Shown here: in pieces, positions 46,914 to 54,850 of the stretch
Position numbering within the stretch: position 1 is the stretch's first letter
Layout of the letters: each line of letters starts with the position of its first letter
Source: Pseudomonadota bacterium
Lineage (GTDB): Bacteria; Pseudomonadota; Alphaproteobacteria; Rhizobiales; Xanthobacteraceae
Assembly: GCA_018242205.1 (NCBI GenBank)
Contig: JAFECJ010000014.1
Coordinates: forward strand, 1 to 64,000
Length of the DNA stretch: 64,000 bases
Direction of reading: 5' to 3'
Made by a program: the position numbers and the translations under genes
Notes under the pieces: generated by a model
What the model saw: only the letters and a program-made list of their open reading frames with translations
Told to the model about the DNA's origin: nothing
Databases searched by the model: none

Positions 46914-48020
46914 ATGCGCGAAGATGTTATCGGTCGGGCCAATGTCGAAGATACGCCCGAACTCGAGGCCTACTACAAGGAGCTCGAACAGTTCGAAGCC
47001 GGTGCGCTCTGGACTGTCGCCAACAAGATCGAGCCGTGGCAGCCAAAGTCGCAGTCCGTGCCTGTGCTGTGGCGCTACGAGGATCTCCGCGAGCATGTTT
47101 TGCGTTCGGTCGACCTAGTGACGCCGGAAAAGGCCGGCCGTCGCGTCATCTACCTGAACAACCCTGGTCGGCGTGACGTTTCGGCGGCGGTCGGCTGGCT
47201 CTATTCCGGCCTGCAGGTGATGAACCCGGGCGAAGTGGCGTCCGCGCACGCGCATTCGGCCTCGGCGCTGCGCTTCATCATGGAAGGGTCGGGTGCCTAT
47301 ACGATCGTCGACGGTCACAAGATGACTTTGGGCGCCCGCGATTTCGTGCTGACGCCGAATGGCACCTGGCACGAGCACGGCGTGGAGGCGAGCGGCAGTC
47401 CGTGCATTTGGCAGGACGGTCTGGATATTCCGTTCGTCAATGCGATGGAGGCGAATTTCTATGCCGTTCACCCCAAGATCCAGCAGGAGGACTCGGGGCT
47501 GCCGGTCGACGACATGACCAAGACCTGGGGTAACCCCGGCCTGCGACCCGCGACTGGCAAGTGGTCCAAGGGCTACTCGCCGATGTTCAAATACGAATGG
47601 GAGCCGACCTACGAGTCGCTGAGCAAGTACGCCAAAGCGACCGAGGGTTCGCCCTATGACGGCATCATCATGAACTATGTCAATCCCGTCACCGGCGGGC
47701 ATGTGATGCAGACGATCGGCGCCAGCATGCAGATGTTGCGCCCGGGCGAGAAGACCAAATCGCACCGTCACACCGGCAGCTTCATATATCAGGTGGCCAA
47801 GGGCTCCGGTTACTCGATCATCGACGGCAAGCGCTTCAACTGGAAAGAGCGCGATATCTTCTGCGTGCCGTCATGGGCCTGGCACGAACACGGCAACGGC
47901 TCCAACTCGGAAGACGCCTGCCTTTTCACGTTCAACGATTTGCCCGTGATCGAGGGCCTGGGCTTCTACCGTGAAGAAGCTTACGGCGATAATGCCGGCC
48001 ATCAGGCCGTTGCCGCGTAA
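46914..48020 (+). CDS. Gentisate 1,2-dioxygenase-like bicupin ring-cleavage enzyme
   Basis: 368 residues, the normal length of gentisate dioxygenases. Two cupin domains are seen; the first binds iron with HAHSASALRFIMEG and GTWHEHG, and the second repeats a degenerate version (HRHTGSFIYQVAKG, WAWHEHG). Members open hydroquinone-type rings between the carboxylate-bearing carbon and the adjacent hydroxyl, giving maleylpyruvate from gentisate; salicylate and 1-hydroxy-2-naphthoate dioxygenases share the family. It is followed by a perfect terminator and then the hydrolase that fits its product. Confidence 0.88.
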   Translation: MREDVIGRANVEDTPELEAYYKELEQFEAGALWTVANKIEPWQPKSQSVPVLWRYEDLREHVLRSVDLVTPEKAGRRVIYLNNPGRRDVSAAVGWLYSGLQVMNPGEVASAHAHSASALRFIMEGSGAYTIVDGHKMTLGARDFVLTPNGTWHEHGVEASGSPCIWQDGLDIPFVNAMEANFYAVHPKIQQEDSGLPVDDMTKTWGNPGLRPATGKWSKGYSPMFKYEWEPTYESLSKYAKATEGSPYDGIIMNYVNPVTGGHVMQTIGASMQMLRPGEKTKSHRHTGSFIYQVAKGSGYSIIDGKRFNWKERDIFCVPSWAWHEHGNGSNSEDACLFTFNDLPVIEGLGFYREEAYGDNAGHQAVAA

Positions 48021-48034
48021 CTCCCGCCGAACTT

Positions 48035-48070
48035 GGGCTCCGCACTCCGGTGCGGAGCCCATGTTTTTTT
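48035..48070 (+). terminator. Rho-independent terminator
   Basis: An 11-bp perfect stem GGGCTCCGCAC / GTGCGGAGCCC with a TCCG loop, then ATG and seven T residues. It ends the nitrilase-cupin transcript 15 bp after the cupin stop. The next gene begins 25 bp later, so partial read-through or its own promoter must feed it. Confidence 0.92.
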
Positions 48071-48094
48071 AACCCTATCCCGGATTCTCGATCC

Positions 48095-49000
48095 ATGCGC
48101 CTCGTCACCTACATTGCCAATCTCAATGCGCCGCGGCTCGGCGCTATCGCCAACGGCCTCGTCGTCGACGTCGAGCGCCTTGGCGCCGCGAGCGGGGTTT
48201 CCCTGCCGGCCGATATGCTGACTTTCATCGACAACGGCGCCACGATGCTGCCGGCCCTCAGCGCGCTGCTCGGTAGCGGCAAGGCGTTGCCGCCGGGCTC
48301 GGCGCTGCCGATCGAGAATGTGACGCTGTGCGCGCCCATTCCGCGGCCGCGCAAGAACATCTTCGGCATCGGTCTCAATTACAGTGAACATGTCGCCGAA
48401 TCGGCGCGGACCCTCGACACCGACAAGAATCTGCCCAAACAGCCCGTGCTGTTCTCGAAACCGCCGACATCAGTGATAGGGCCGGGTGGAGCGATCCATC
48501 ACGATGCCAAAATGACGCAGCAGCTCGACTGGGAAGTCGAACTCGCCGTCATCATCGGCAAGACCGCGACCCGCGTTTCGGTCGAAAACGCGATGAGCCA
48601 TGTTTTCGGTTATTCCGTCATGATCGACGTGTCGGCGCGCGACAACCGGCGCGCCGGTCAATGGATATTCTCGAAAGGCATGGACACCTACGCGCCGTTC
48701 GGGCCCTGCATCGTGACGGCCGACGAGATTCCGAATCCCCACAACCTGCGTCTCTGGCTGAAGAAGAATGGCGAGATGAAGCAGGACTCCAACACCAAGT
48801 TCCTGATCTTCAACGTGCCGTTCCTGATCGCCGACATTTCGACCGGTATCACGCTGGAACCGGGCGACATCATTGCGACCGGCACACCGTCCGGTGTCGG
48901 GGCGGGCATGAATCCGCAGGAGTGGATGTGGCCGGGCGATGTCATCGAGGCCGGCGTCGACGGCATCGGCACGCTGCGCCATCCCGTTGTCGCCATCTGA
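48095..49000 (+). CDS. Fumarylacetoacetate hydrolase family enzyme (maleyl/fumarylpyruvate hydrolase candidate)
   Basis: 301 residues. The C-terminal domain has the metal-binding signature: GLNYSEH, WEVELAVIIG (Glu-x-Glu), DVSARDN and TGTPSGVGAGM. The N-terminal 70 residues form the small cap domain. Family members cleave carbon-carbon bonds of diketo acids. Next to a gentisate-dioxygenase-like gene and a maleate isomerase, hydrolysis of maleylpyruvate (or fumarylpyruvate) to pyruvate plus maleate (fumarate) is the natural role. ATG 48095 follows the terminator; earlier frame would run through it. Confidence 0.9.
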   Translation: MRLVTYIANLNAPRLGAIANGLVVDVERLGAASGVSLPADMLTFIDNGATMLPALSALLGSGKALPPGSALPIENVTLCAPIPRPRKNIFGIGLNYSEHVAESARTLDTDKNLPKQPVLFSKPPTSVIGPGGAIHHDAKMTQQLDWEVELAVIIGKTATRVSVENAMSHVFGYSVMIDVSARDNRRAGQWIFSKGMDTYAPFGPCIVTADEIPNPHNLRLWLKKNGEMKQDSNTKFLIFNVPFLIADISTGITLEPGDIIATGTPSGVGAGMNPQEWMWPGDVIEAGVDGIGTLRHPVVAI

Positions 49001-49011
49001 GGCCAAGTTTC

Positions 49012-49761
49012 ATGTCCAGGGTCAATTACCGTATCGGTCAGATCGTGCCGTCGTCCAACACGACGATGGAGACCGAAATTCCGGCCATGTTCAGGGCGCG
49101 TGAGAGCATCTTGCCGGAGCGCTTCACCTTCCATTCCAGCCGCATGCGCATGAAGAAGGTGACCAAGGAAGAGCTCGAGGCGATGGACCGCGACAGCGAC
49201 CGTTGCGCGATCGAGCTCTCCGATGCGCGCGTGGACGTGCTCGGTTATGCTTGCCTCGTCGCGATCATGAGCATGGGCAAAGGCTATCACCGGGTTTCCG
49301 AGGATCGCTTGCACAAGAAGACCGTCGAGAATCTGGCGCCGGCCCCCGTCGTGACGAGCGCCGGCGCGCTCATCGACGGCCTCAAGACGCTCGGCGCCAA
49401 GAAGATCGCGCTGATCTGTCCCTATATGAAGCCACTGACGCAACTCGTCGTCGACTATATCGAGAGCGAAGGCATCACCGTTCACGATTTCACGGCACTG
49501 GAAATCCCTGACAATCTCGAGGTCGGCCGGCACGATCCGGAGCGCCTGATCGAAATCTACAAGACGCTCGACCTTAAGGGCATCGACGCGATCGTCGCCT
49601 CGGCTTGCGTGCAAATGCCCTCGCTGCCCTCGATCGAGCGGATCGAACGCGAAACTGGCATTCCGACGGTGTCGGCGGCGGTCTGTACTACGCAGCAGAT
49701 GCTAAAGCAGCTTGGCCTCGAAGCGCGCGTTCCCGGCGCGGGCGCGCTTCTGGCGAGGTAG
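49012..49761 (+). CDS. Maleate cis-trans isomerase-like protein (Asp/Glu racemase superfamily)
   Basis: 249 residues. Begins with IGQIVPSSNTTMETEIPAM, matching maleate isomerases. The two catalytic cysteines are Cys81 (GYACLVAIMSMG) and Cys199 (ASACVQMPS), spaced as in the known enzymes. It would convert maleate to fumarate, linking the ring-cleavage products to the citric acid cycle. It starts 11 bp after the hydrolase gene, so the two are co-expressed. Arylmalonate decarboxylase is a less likely alternative, because that family has one cysteine. Confidence 0.87.
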   Translation: MSRVNYRIGQIVPSSNTTMETEIPAMFRARESILPERFTFHSSRMRMKKVTKEELEAMDRDSDRCAIELSDARVDVLGYACLVAIMSMGKGYHRVSEDRLHKKTVENLAPAPVVTSAGALIDGLKTLGAKKIALICPYMKPLTQLVVDYIESEGITVHDFTALEIPDNLEVGRHDPERLIEIYKTLDLKGIDAIVASACVQMPSLPSIERIERETGIPTVSAAVCTTQQMLKQLGLEARVPGAGALLAR

Positions 49762-49808
49762 GCAGCTCGCGCCGACGCTCAGAATCCGGATACTTTACCT
49801 GTCAGAAT

Positions 49809-49820
49809 ATTAGACCTAAC
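49809..49820. promoter_or_regulatory. Operator-like palindrome, site 4 (third MarR gene)
   Basis: ATTAGACCTAAC, reverse complement GTTAGGTCTAAT, in the gap before the third MarR gene and 45 bp from its ATG. This is compatible with autoregulation. Confidence 0.5.
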
Positions 49821-49864
49821 GTAGTCCGCGATCGCCAGGGCCATGGACACGGATAGTTGAGCGC

Positions 49865-50368
49865 ATGAGCGAACCAAGGCCGTCGGCGCGCGGCGAAGCG
49901 GCAGCCGTCGATCGCGAAAGCGCTTCGCGGCAGGACGACAAACTCGAATTGAAGGTCTGGTTCCGCTTTCTTTCGGTCTTCAAGATCGTGGAAAGCAAGC
50001 TGCGCACCCGGCTGCGGTCCAATTTCGACATTTCGATACCGCGCTTCGACGTGCTGGCGATCCTGCACGCCCATGACGGCCCCATGACCATGGGCGAATT
50101 GTCGTCCGGGCTGATGGTCACGACCGGTAACGTAACCGGCATCATCGATACCTTGATCGGCGAAGGGCTCGTCAGCAAATCGACCAATCCGGCTGACCGG
50201 CGCAGCCAGATGATCGAAATCACGCCGGCCGGCCGCAAGCTGTTCGGCCGGATCGCGCCGCCGCTGGCGCGTTGGTTTGAAGAGGCGATGTCAGATATGA
50301 CGACGGCGGAAATCCGGGAGCTTCAGAAGCTTCTCGGCAAGTTCAAGAGTTCCGCCGGGAAGTGGTAG
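49865..50368 (+). CDS. MarR-family transcriptional regulator 3
   Basis: 167 residues. Winged helix: MTMGELSSGLMVTTGNVTGI, wing DRRSQMIEITPAGRKLFG. An N-terminal extension of about 25 polar residues precedes the first helix (KVWFRFLSVFKIVESKLRTR). It may control the ring-cleavage genes upstream and the acyl-CoA genes around it. Its 3' end overlaps the convergent hydroxyacyl-CoA dehydrogenase gene by 26 bp. Confidence 0.9.
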   Translation: MSEPRPSARGEAAAVDRESASRQDDKLELKVWFRFLSVFKIVESKLRTRLRSNFDISIPRFDVLAILHAHDGPMTMGELSSGLMVTTGNVTGIIDTLIGEGLVSKSTNPADRRSQMIEITPAGRKLFGRIAPPLARWFEEAMSDMTTAEIRELQKLLGKFKSSAGKW

Positions 50369-51359
50369 AGGGCGTTACGGGACCGGGGGGGCGCGCCAGG
50401 CCCATCGCCTTCAGGCGTTGCACGAAGCCGTCGAGCCGATCCCTGCGGTAGGCGTCGATATCCATGCCCTCATAGTCGAGAAATCCGCGCTTGGCGCGCA
50501 AGCCCGTATGGCCATCCTTCATGTTCTGCTCGATGACGGGCGGCGCGGCGTAACGCTCGTTGCCGAGCGCGTTCACCAGGTAGCGGCTGGCGTAATACAG
50601 GATATCGCCGCCGCCCCAATCGATGAACTCCAGCACGCCCAGGACCGAGAAGCGGAAGCCGAAGCCGTATTTCAACGCCTTGTCGATGTCGGCGGCGCTG
50701 GCGACGCCTTCCTCGACCATGCGGGCGGCCTCGTTCATTGCCAGCGTCTGGATGCGCGGGACGATGTAACCAGGACGTGCCGCGCAGGTCACTGGGACCT
50801 TGCCGACGCCCTCGAGCAGGTCGCTCAGCTTTTTTGTGACGTTCGGCAGCGTCTTGGCGCCAGGCGACACTTCGACCAGCGGTACCAGGAACGCCGGATT
50901 GAGCCAGTGCGCGTTCAGGAAGCGCTCGGGATGCTGGACCGATCCCGACAGGTCGTCTACCAGGATAGTCGAGGTGGTCGAGGCGATGATGGTCTGGCGC
51001 GGAATGAGAGGCGAAACCTTGGCGAAGAGATCGCGTTTCATGTCGAGGACTTCGGGAATCCCCTCGAAAACGACGTCGCTGTCCGCCAGCGCCGGTGCCT
51101 TGTCCGCATCGGCGACCACTCGAACCCGCTTCATGATCGCCGGAATATGCGCGGCATCGAACATGCCGAGCGAGGCGAGGATCGTAAGCGTATCCTTGAC
51201 CTCGGCGTGAACTTCGTCGGCGAGGCGCTGAAAGTCCGCCTCTGCCCTTGGCTTCAAGTCGCAAACGGCGACTTCGTGACCAGCATAAGCAAACACGACG
51301 GCGATGCCGCGGCCCATGCGTCCGGCACCGAGGCAGGCAATTTTCTCGATATGTGGCAA
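50343..51359 (-). CDS. 3-hydroxyacyl-CoA dehydrogenase
   Basis: About 338 residues from TTG 51359. The NAD domain has CLGAGRMGRGIAVVFA, and the catalytic region STTSTILVDDL, NAHWLNPAFLVPLVEV supplies the histidine and asparagine, followed by the helical C-terminal domain GYIVPRIQTLAMNEAARM. It oxidises a 3-hydroxyacyl-CoA to the 3-oxo form. Its length is that of stand-alone aromatic-pathway enzymes. The upstream frame overlaps the preceding gene, and no better start was found. Confidence 0.87.
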   Translation of the reverse strand: MPHIEKIACLGAGRMGRGIAVVFAYAGHEVAVCDLKPRAEADFQRLADEVHAEVKDTLTILASLGMFDAAHIPAIMKRVRVVADADKAPALADSDVVFEGIPEVLDMKRDLFAKVSPLIPRQTIIASTTSTILVDDLSGSVQHPERFLNAHWLNPAFLVPLVEVSPGAKTLPNVTKKLSDLLEGVGKVPVTCAARPGYIVPRIQTLAMNEAARMVEEGVASAADIDKALKYGFGFRFSVLGVLEFIDWGGGDILYYASRYLVNALGNERYAAPPVIEQNMKDGHTGLRAKRGFLDYEGMDIDAYRRDRLDGFVQRLKAMGLARPPGPVTPSTTSRRNS

Positions 51360-51387
51360 TGTTCGGCTCGCGGTTTGGGGAACGCCT

Positions 51388-52479
51388 TCAGGCGCCCCCG
51401 GTCTTGAGATAGTTCTGCAGACCCGCCCGATCATAGGCGTCGAGGCCAAGGCGGGCGAGCGTGCGGCCTTCCTTGACGGCATCGAAATCGCAAATGGCCG
51501 ATCCGAGCGCCAGGAAACTCTGCGCCAACGGAACATCGACGCCTGCCAGCCGGGCCACCGACACCAGAAGCGACAGGCCGAGCAGCGTATCCTCGCGCAT
51601 ATAGCGATGGGTTTTGAGGACGATGTGCTCGCGCCAGTCGCCGGACTTGGTCAATTGGTTATGCGAGCGGCGGCCGTACATCCATTCGTCGCCATCCTCG
51701 CTGTAGTGATCTGCGAGCGGAAAGTGCGGCGCGCCGTAGCCCAGGCCTTGACGAACGGCGATGCGTTCGCGGTCGAGCAGGTCGGTGACGTGACGGATCG
51801 AGGGCTGAGTACCTTCGTTGTGGATGTCCCAGCGGTCGAAATGCTCGAGCGGGCCCGCGTTCATGATGATCAGCGGCGGGTGGATGATCGGGCCAGCATT
51901 CATTAGCGCGCCGGACAGCGCGTCGCCGCAAGACTCGATGACGCCCGGAAACGCCTTGCCGATCACCCCGAGCGCATGCACCTGGCGCTCGGCGGGAAAC
52001 ACCCCGACCGGCAGGCGGGTCGCGCGCGTCGTGATCGCGACTTCATAGGGGCCGTGCTTGCGTGCCAGCCAGGGCAAGGTTCCGGTCTCTGCGAAGCTCA
52101 CATTACGGGCCTGAGCGTTCGCCTTCGCGGCGTGCGCGAAAATCATGGTGCCGAGCGTCCCGGGTGCCAGAAAGACGACCTGGTCGCCTTTGAGGCAGGG
52201 CGCGAGCGTGGCAGCGATATCCTCGTGCGAGGTTGCCGGCGCCGGACAGAAAATCAGCTCGGCGCCGTTTACCGCCTTGGCGATGTCGTCCGTGACCAAC
52301 GCCAAACGGGCCTCGTGCGTGCCCTTGGCGTCCTTGACGGCGATGGTTCCGCCGCGGGCGATATGGTCTGCGACCGCGGCTTTGTCGCGCCGCCATAACC
52401 GCACCTCATGGCCTTGCAGGGTAAAATCACCGGCTGCGGAAAAGGAGCCGTTGCCGCCTCCAAGAATTGCGATGCGCAT
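51388..52479 (-). CDS. NAD/NADP octopine/nopaline dehydrogenase family protein
   Basis: 363 residues. The N-terminal Rossmann motif ILGGGNGSFSAAGDFTLQGH and the C-terminal helical domain with LGYGAPHFPLADHY fit the octopine dehydrogenase family, with an apparently catalytic His. Such enzymes link amino acids and 2-oxoacids by reductive amination or oxidise related opines. Here the substrate is unknown; a carboxylate intermediate of the pathway is possible. It is transcribed with the hydroxyacyl-CoA dehydrogenase gene, 28 bp apart. Confidence 0.87.
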   Translation of the reverse strand: MRIAILGGGNGSFSAAGDFTLQGHEVRLWRRDKAAVADHIARGGTIAVKDAKGTHEARLALVTDDIAKAVNGAELIFCPAPATSHEDIAATLAPCLKGDQVVFLAPGTLGTMIFAHAAKANAQARNVSFAETGTLPWLARKHGPYEVAITTRATRLPVGVFPAERQVHALGVIGKAFPGVIESCGDALSGALMNAGPIIHPPLIIMNAGPLEHFDRWDIHNEGTQPSIRHVTDLLDRERIAVRQGLGYGAPHFPLADHYSEDGDEWMYGRRSHNQLTKSGDWREHIVLKTHRYMREDTLLGLSLLVSVARLAGVDVPLAQSFLALGSAICDFDAVKEGRTLARLGLDAYDRAGLQNYLKTGGA

Positions 52480-52518
52480 ATCTTCTCCTGCGACGAGGTT
52501 TATTTGATATATAATAGT

Positions 52519-52530
52519 CTTAGGACTAAG
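52519..52530. promoter_or_regulatory. Operator-like palindrome, site 5
   Basis: CTTAGGACTAAG, a palindrome (reverse complement CTTAGTCCTAAG) inside an AT-rich run between divergent genes, 40 bp from the octopine-type dehydrogenase start. Confidence 0.5.
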
Positions 52531-52544
52531 ATATTTGCAAACGT

Positions 52545-52568
52545 AGAAACTTCATATATGAAGTTTCT
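52545..52568. promoter_or_regulatory. Perfect 24-bp palindrome in divergent promoter region
   Basis: Arms AGAAACTTCATA and TATGAAGTTTCT join without a loop, 14 bp from site 5 and 48 bp before the thioesterase start. There is no T-run, so it is not a terminator. A dimeric regulator or a strong cruciform is plausible. Confidence 0.55.
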
Positions 52569-52615
52569 GGCCGCCGCGATGAGCCGGCGATATTGCGAGC
52601 AGTGCGACAGTTTCA

Positions 52616-53071
52616 ATGCTTGTGTTTCCTAGAGAACTGAGATTTGGCGACTGCGATCCGTCCGGTATTGCCTACTTCCCGTCGTACCTGAACATGTTGA
52701 ACGGCGTGGTCGAGGACTTCTGGCGCGAGATGGGTTTCGCCTGGCCTAAGCTCATCGGTGAAATGGGCATTGGGACGCCGACGGCGCATATCAGCTGTGA
52801 CTTTTCGCGCCCGTCATTCTATGGCGACACCTTGACCTTCAAGGTCGCCGTCCGGCGGGTCGGCGCCAAATCGCTGCATCTCGATCACGGGGTGTTCGGT
52901 CTCGATGGGCTGAGGTGGAAGGCGACCCAGGTGATCGTGGCCACCTCAATAGGAGGTCACAAGTCCGTCGCGTGGCCAGGCGATATTCGTCTGGCGCTCG
53001 AAAGTCATGTGACGGCCGAACCGCTTGAACCGGAGCCGAAGGAACCGGCCGTGCAAGCAGCGCGGGCCTAG
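52616..53071 (+). CDS. Acyl-CoA thioesterase (4-hydroxybenzoyl-CoA thioesterase family)
   Basis: 151 residues with a hotdog fold. The signature FGDCDPSGIAYFPSYLNML contains the catalytic Asp; ISCDFSRPSFYGDTLTF follows. Members cleave aryl-CoA esters. In a pathway that yields aminobenzoyl- or salicyloyl-CoA it would release the free acid for ring cleavage (inference). The ATG at 52616 is the first in frame; there is no clear Shine-Dalgarno site. The last 15 residues are Pro/Glu-rich. Confidence 0.87.
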   Translation: MLVFPRELRFGDCDPSGIAYFPSYLNMLNGVVEDFWREMGFAWPKLIGEMGIGTPTAHISCDFSRPSFYGDTLTFKVAVRRVGAKSLHLDHGVFGLDGLRWKATQVIVATSIGGHKSVAWPGDIRLALESHVTAEPLEPEPKEPAVQAARA

Positions 53072-53098
53072 CGCACGCCCGTGGCTCCTGTTGGGCGC

Positions 53099-54721
53099 TC
53101 AGCGTCGTAGCTTGTATCCGGCCTTTTCTCGATCCCACATATCGGGTGTGATGCCGGCCTCGCGCAGCGACACTTTCTTGATCTTGCCGTTCTCGGTCAG
53201 CGGCATCTGGCTTACGAAACGCACAAAGCGCGGCACGGCGAAATAGGCCATCTTACCCTCGCAGTACTGCACGACGTCGAGTGGCTGAAGCGATGCGCCG
53301 GGCTTGGGCAGAATCGCGACGGCGACTTCGTCCTCGCCGAGTTCGGACGGTACCGGATAGACTGCGCATGACGAAACCAGTGGATGCGCTTGCAGCACGT
53401 TCTCGACTTCCCATGACGACACATTTTCGCCGCGTCGTCTGATCGCGTCCTTCATGCGGTCGATAAACCGGTACAATCCGTTGGCGTCGCGGACGACTCT
53501 GTCGCCGCTGTGGAACCACAAATTGCGCCAAGCCTCGACGGTCTTTTCGGGCATGTTGAAATAGCCGGTCGCGAATGCAAAGGGCTCCCGCGATCGCAGT
53601 ACCAGTTCTCCGGCTTCGCCATCGGGCAATGGCGTGTCATCACCGTCAACGATCTGCGCTTCGGCGCCGTCGATCAGATAACCCATGGAACCGGGATGGT
53701 CGGCAGGAATGGGCGTGGCGAAGACGAAATTCGTTTCGGTCGAAGCGTAACCGTCGAGCAGCGGCACGTTGAAACGACGTCGGAACGGCTCCTGCAGATG
53801 GCCCGGTACACCGCCGCCCAGCGAAACGCGGATCGCGTGGTTCGCGTCGTCCGGCGTTTCGGGTTGCGCCAACAGCATGGCCGCCATCGCGCCGAGGAGG
53901 TAACCGACCGTCGCGCCATGCGCGCGCGCCGCTTTCCAGTAGCCCGACGCGGAGAATTTCTGCTCGAGGACATAGGTGCAGCCGTTCAGTAGCGCCTGAT
54001 AGAAGGCGTTGAGCGCATTGGTATGGAAGATCGGCAGCGTGGTCATCAGGACGTCGCCGTCGCGAATGCCGAGATTGCGCGCCGAATAGATGCCCCACCA
54101 GAACAATTGCGCCTGCGGGCAGCACACGCCTTTCGAGGGGCCGGTGGTGCCGGAAGTGTAGAGGATCGCAACCGTGTCGCCGGGCTTCGGCGCAGCCAGG
54201 GTGCGGGTTGCGACGGCTTCGGCTCGGCCGCTACCATGCGATAGGCCGGCGCCGTTGATCGTCCAGAGGACCGGCGGCAGGACGCTCCGGTCCTGCAGCG
54301 AATCAAGGTTGGCCAGATAGATGTCTTCGGCGATCAGGATGCGGGGCGCCGAATTGCGGAAGATGTGCTCGAGCTGGACGCCGCGCAACGCCGGATTGAT
54401 CGGTACCGCGACCGCGCCCAGCCATGCGCAGCCCAGATAGGCCTCCAGAAACTCGGCGCGGTTGGACGCCAGGATGGCGATGCGGTCCCCGGGGACGATA
54501 CCGGCCTCGACCAGCTTCTGCGCCGATGCGGTGGCGACGCCTGCAGTCTCGGCATAGGTCCAGCGCGCCTGGCCCGCAATCAGAAGCGGCCGGTCCCCGT
54601 ACCGCGCTGCCTGGCGTGCGAGGATCGTCGGGAGGACACGATCGGTGGGCGGAAAGGCGGCGACGATCTCGTCATAGCGATCGCGCGGTTTCCCCGACTG
54701 GCTCTGAAGGTATGTCGTCAA
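53099..54721 (-). CDS. AMP-dependent acyl-CoA ligase 1
   Basis: About 540 residues from TTG 54721, which has a CAGGAA ribosome site; a TTG at 54751 is the alternative. Motifs are ILYTSGTTGPSKG, YASTETNFVF, WFHSGDRVV and the catalytic lysine in LTENGKIKKV. It resembles crotonobetaine/carnitine-type ligases. It is divergent from ligase 2, with the shared operator site 6 between. The acid activated is not known; a side-chain or ring-opened aryl carboxylate is likely. Confidence 0.88.
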   Translation of the reverse strand: MTTYLQSQSGKPRDRYDEIVAAFPPTDRVLPTILARQAARYGDRPLLIAGQARWTYAETAGVATASAQKLVEAGIVPGDRIAILASNRAEFLEAYLGCAWLGAVAVPINPALRGVQLEHIFRNSAPRILIAEDIYLANLDSLQDRSVLPPVLWTINGAGLSHGSGRAEAVATRTLAAPKPGDTVAILYTSGTTGPSKGVCCPQAQLFWWGIYSARNLGIRDGDVLMTTLPIFHTNALNAFYQALLNGCTYVLEQKFSASGYWKAARAHGATVGYLLGAMAAMLLAQPETPDDANHAIRVSLGGGVPGHLQEPFRRRFNVPLLDGYASTETNFVFATPIPADHPGSMGYLIDGAEAQIVDGDDTPLPDGEAGELVLRSREPFAFATGYFNMPEKTVEAWRNLWFHSGDRVVRDANGLYRFIDRMKDAIRRRGENVSSWEVENVLQAHPLVSSCAVYPVPSELGEDEVAVAILPKPGASLQPLDVVQYCEGKMAYFAVPRFVRFVSQMPLTENGKIKKVSLREAGITPDMWDREKAGYKLRR

Positions 54722-54782
54722 CGGCGTATTCCTGCAGGAAGTAAGCGGCAAACTAGCACAGAGGGCTGGTAACTGAAATTAC

Positions 54783-54794
54783 TTTAGGTATAAA
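54783..54794. promoter_or_regulatory. Operator-like palindrome, site 6 (divergent ligases)
   Basis: TTTAGGTATAAA preceded by AC (ATTACTTTAGG) in the gap between the two ligase genes, 62 bp from one start and 57 bp from the other. It closely matches site 7. Confidence 0.58.
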
Positions 54795-54850
54795 GGAAAT
54801 AGCATAGTAGCCATGCGGCCGTCGGGCCGCCGATGCCGATGTGGTGATGC

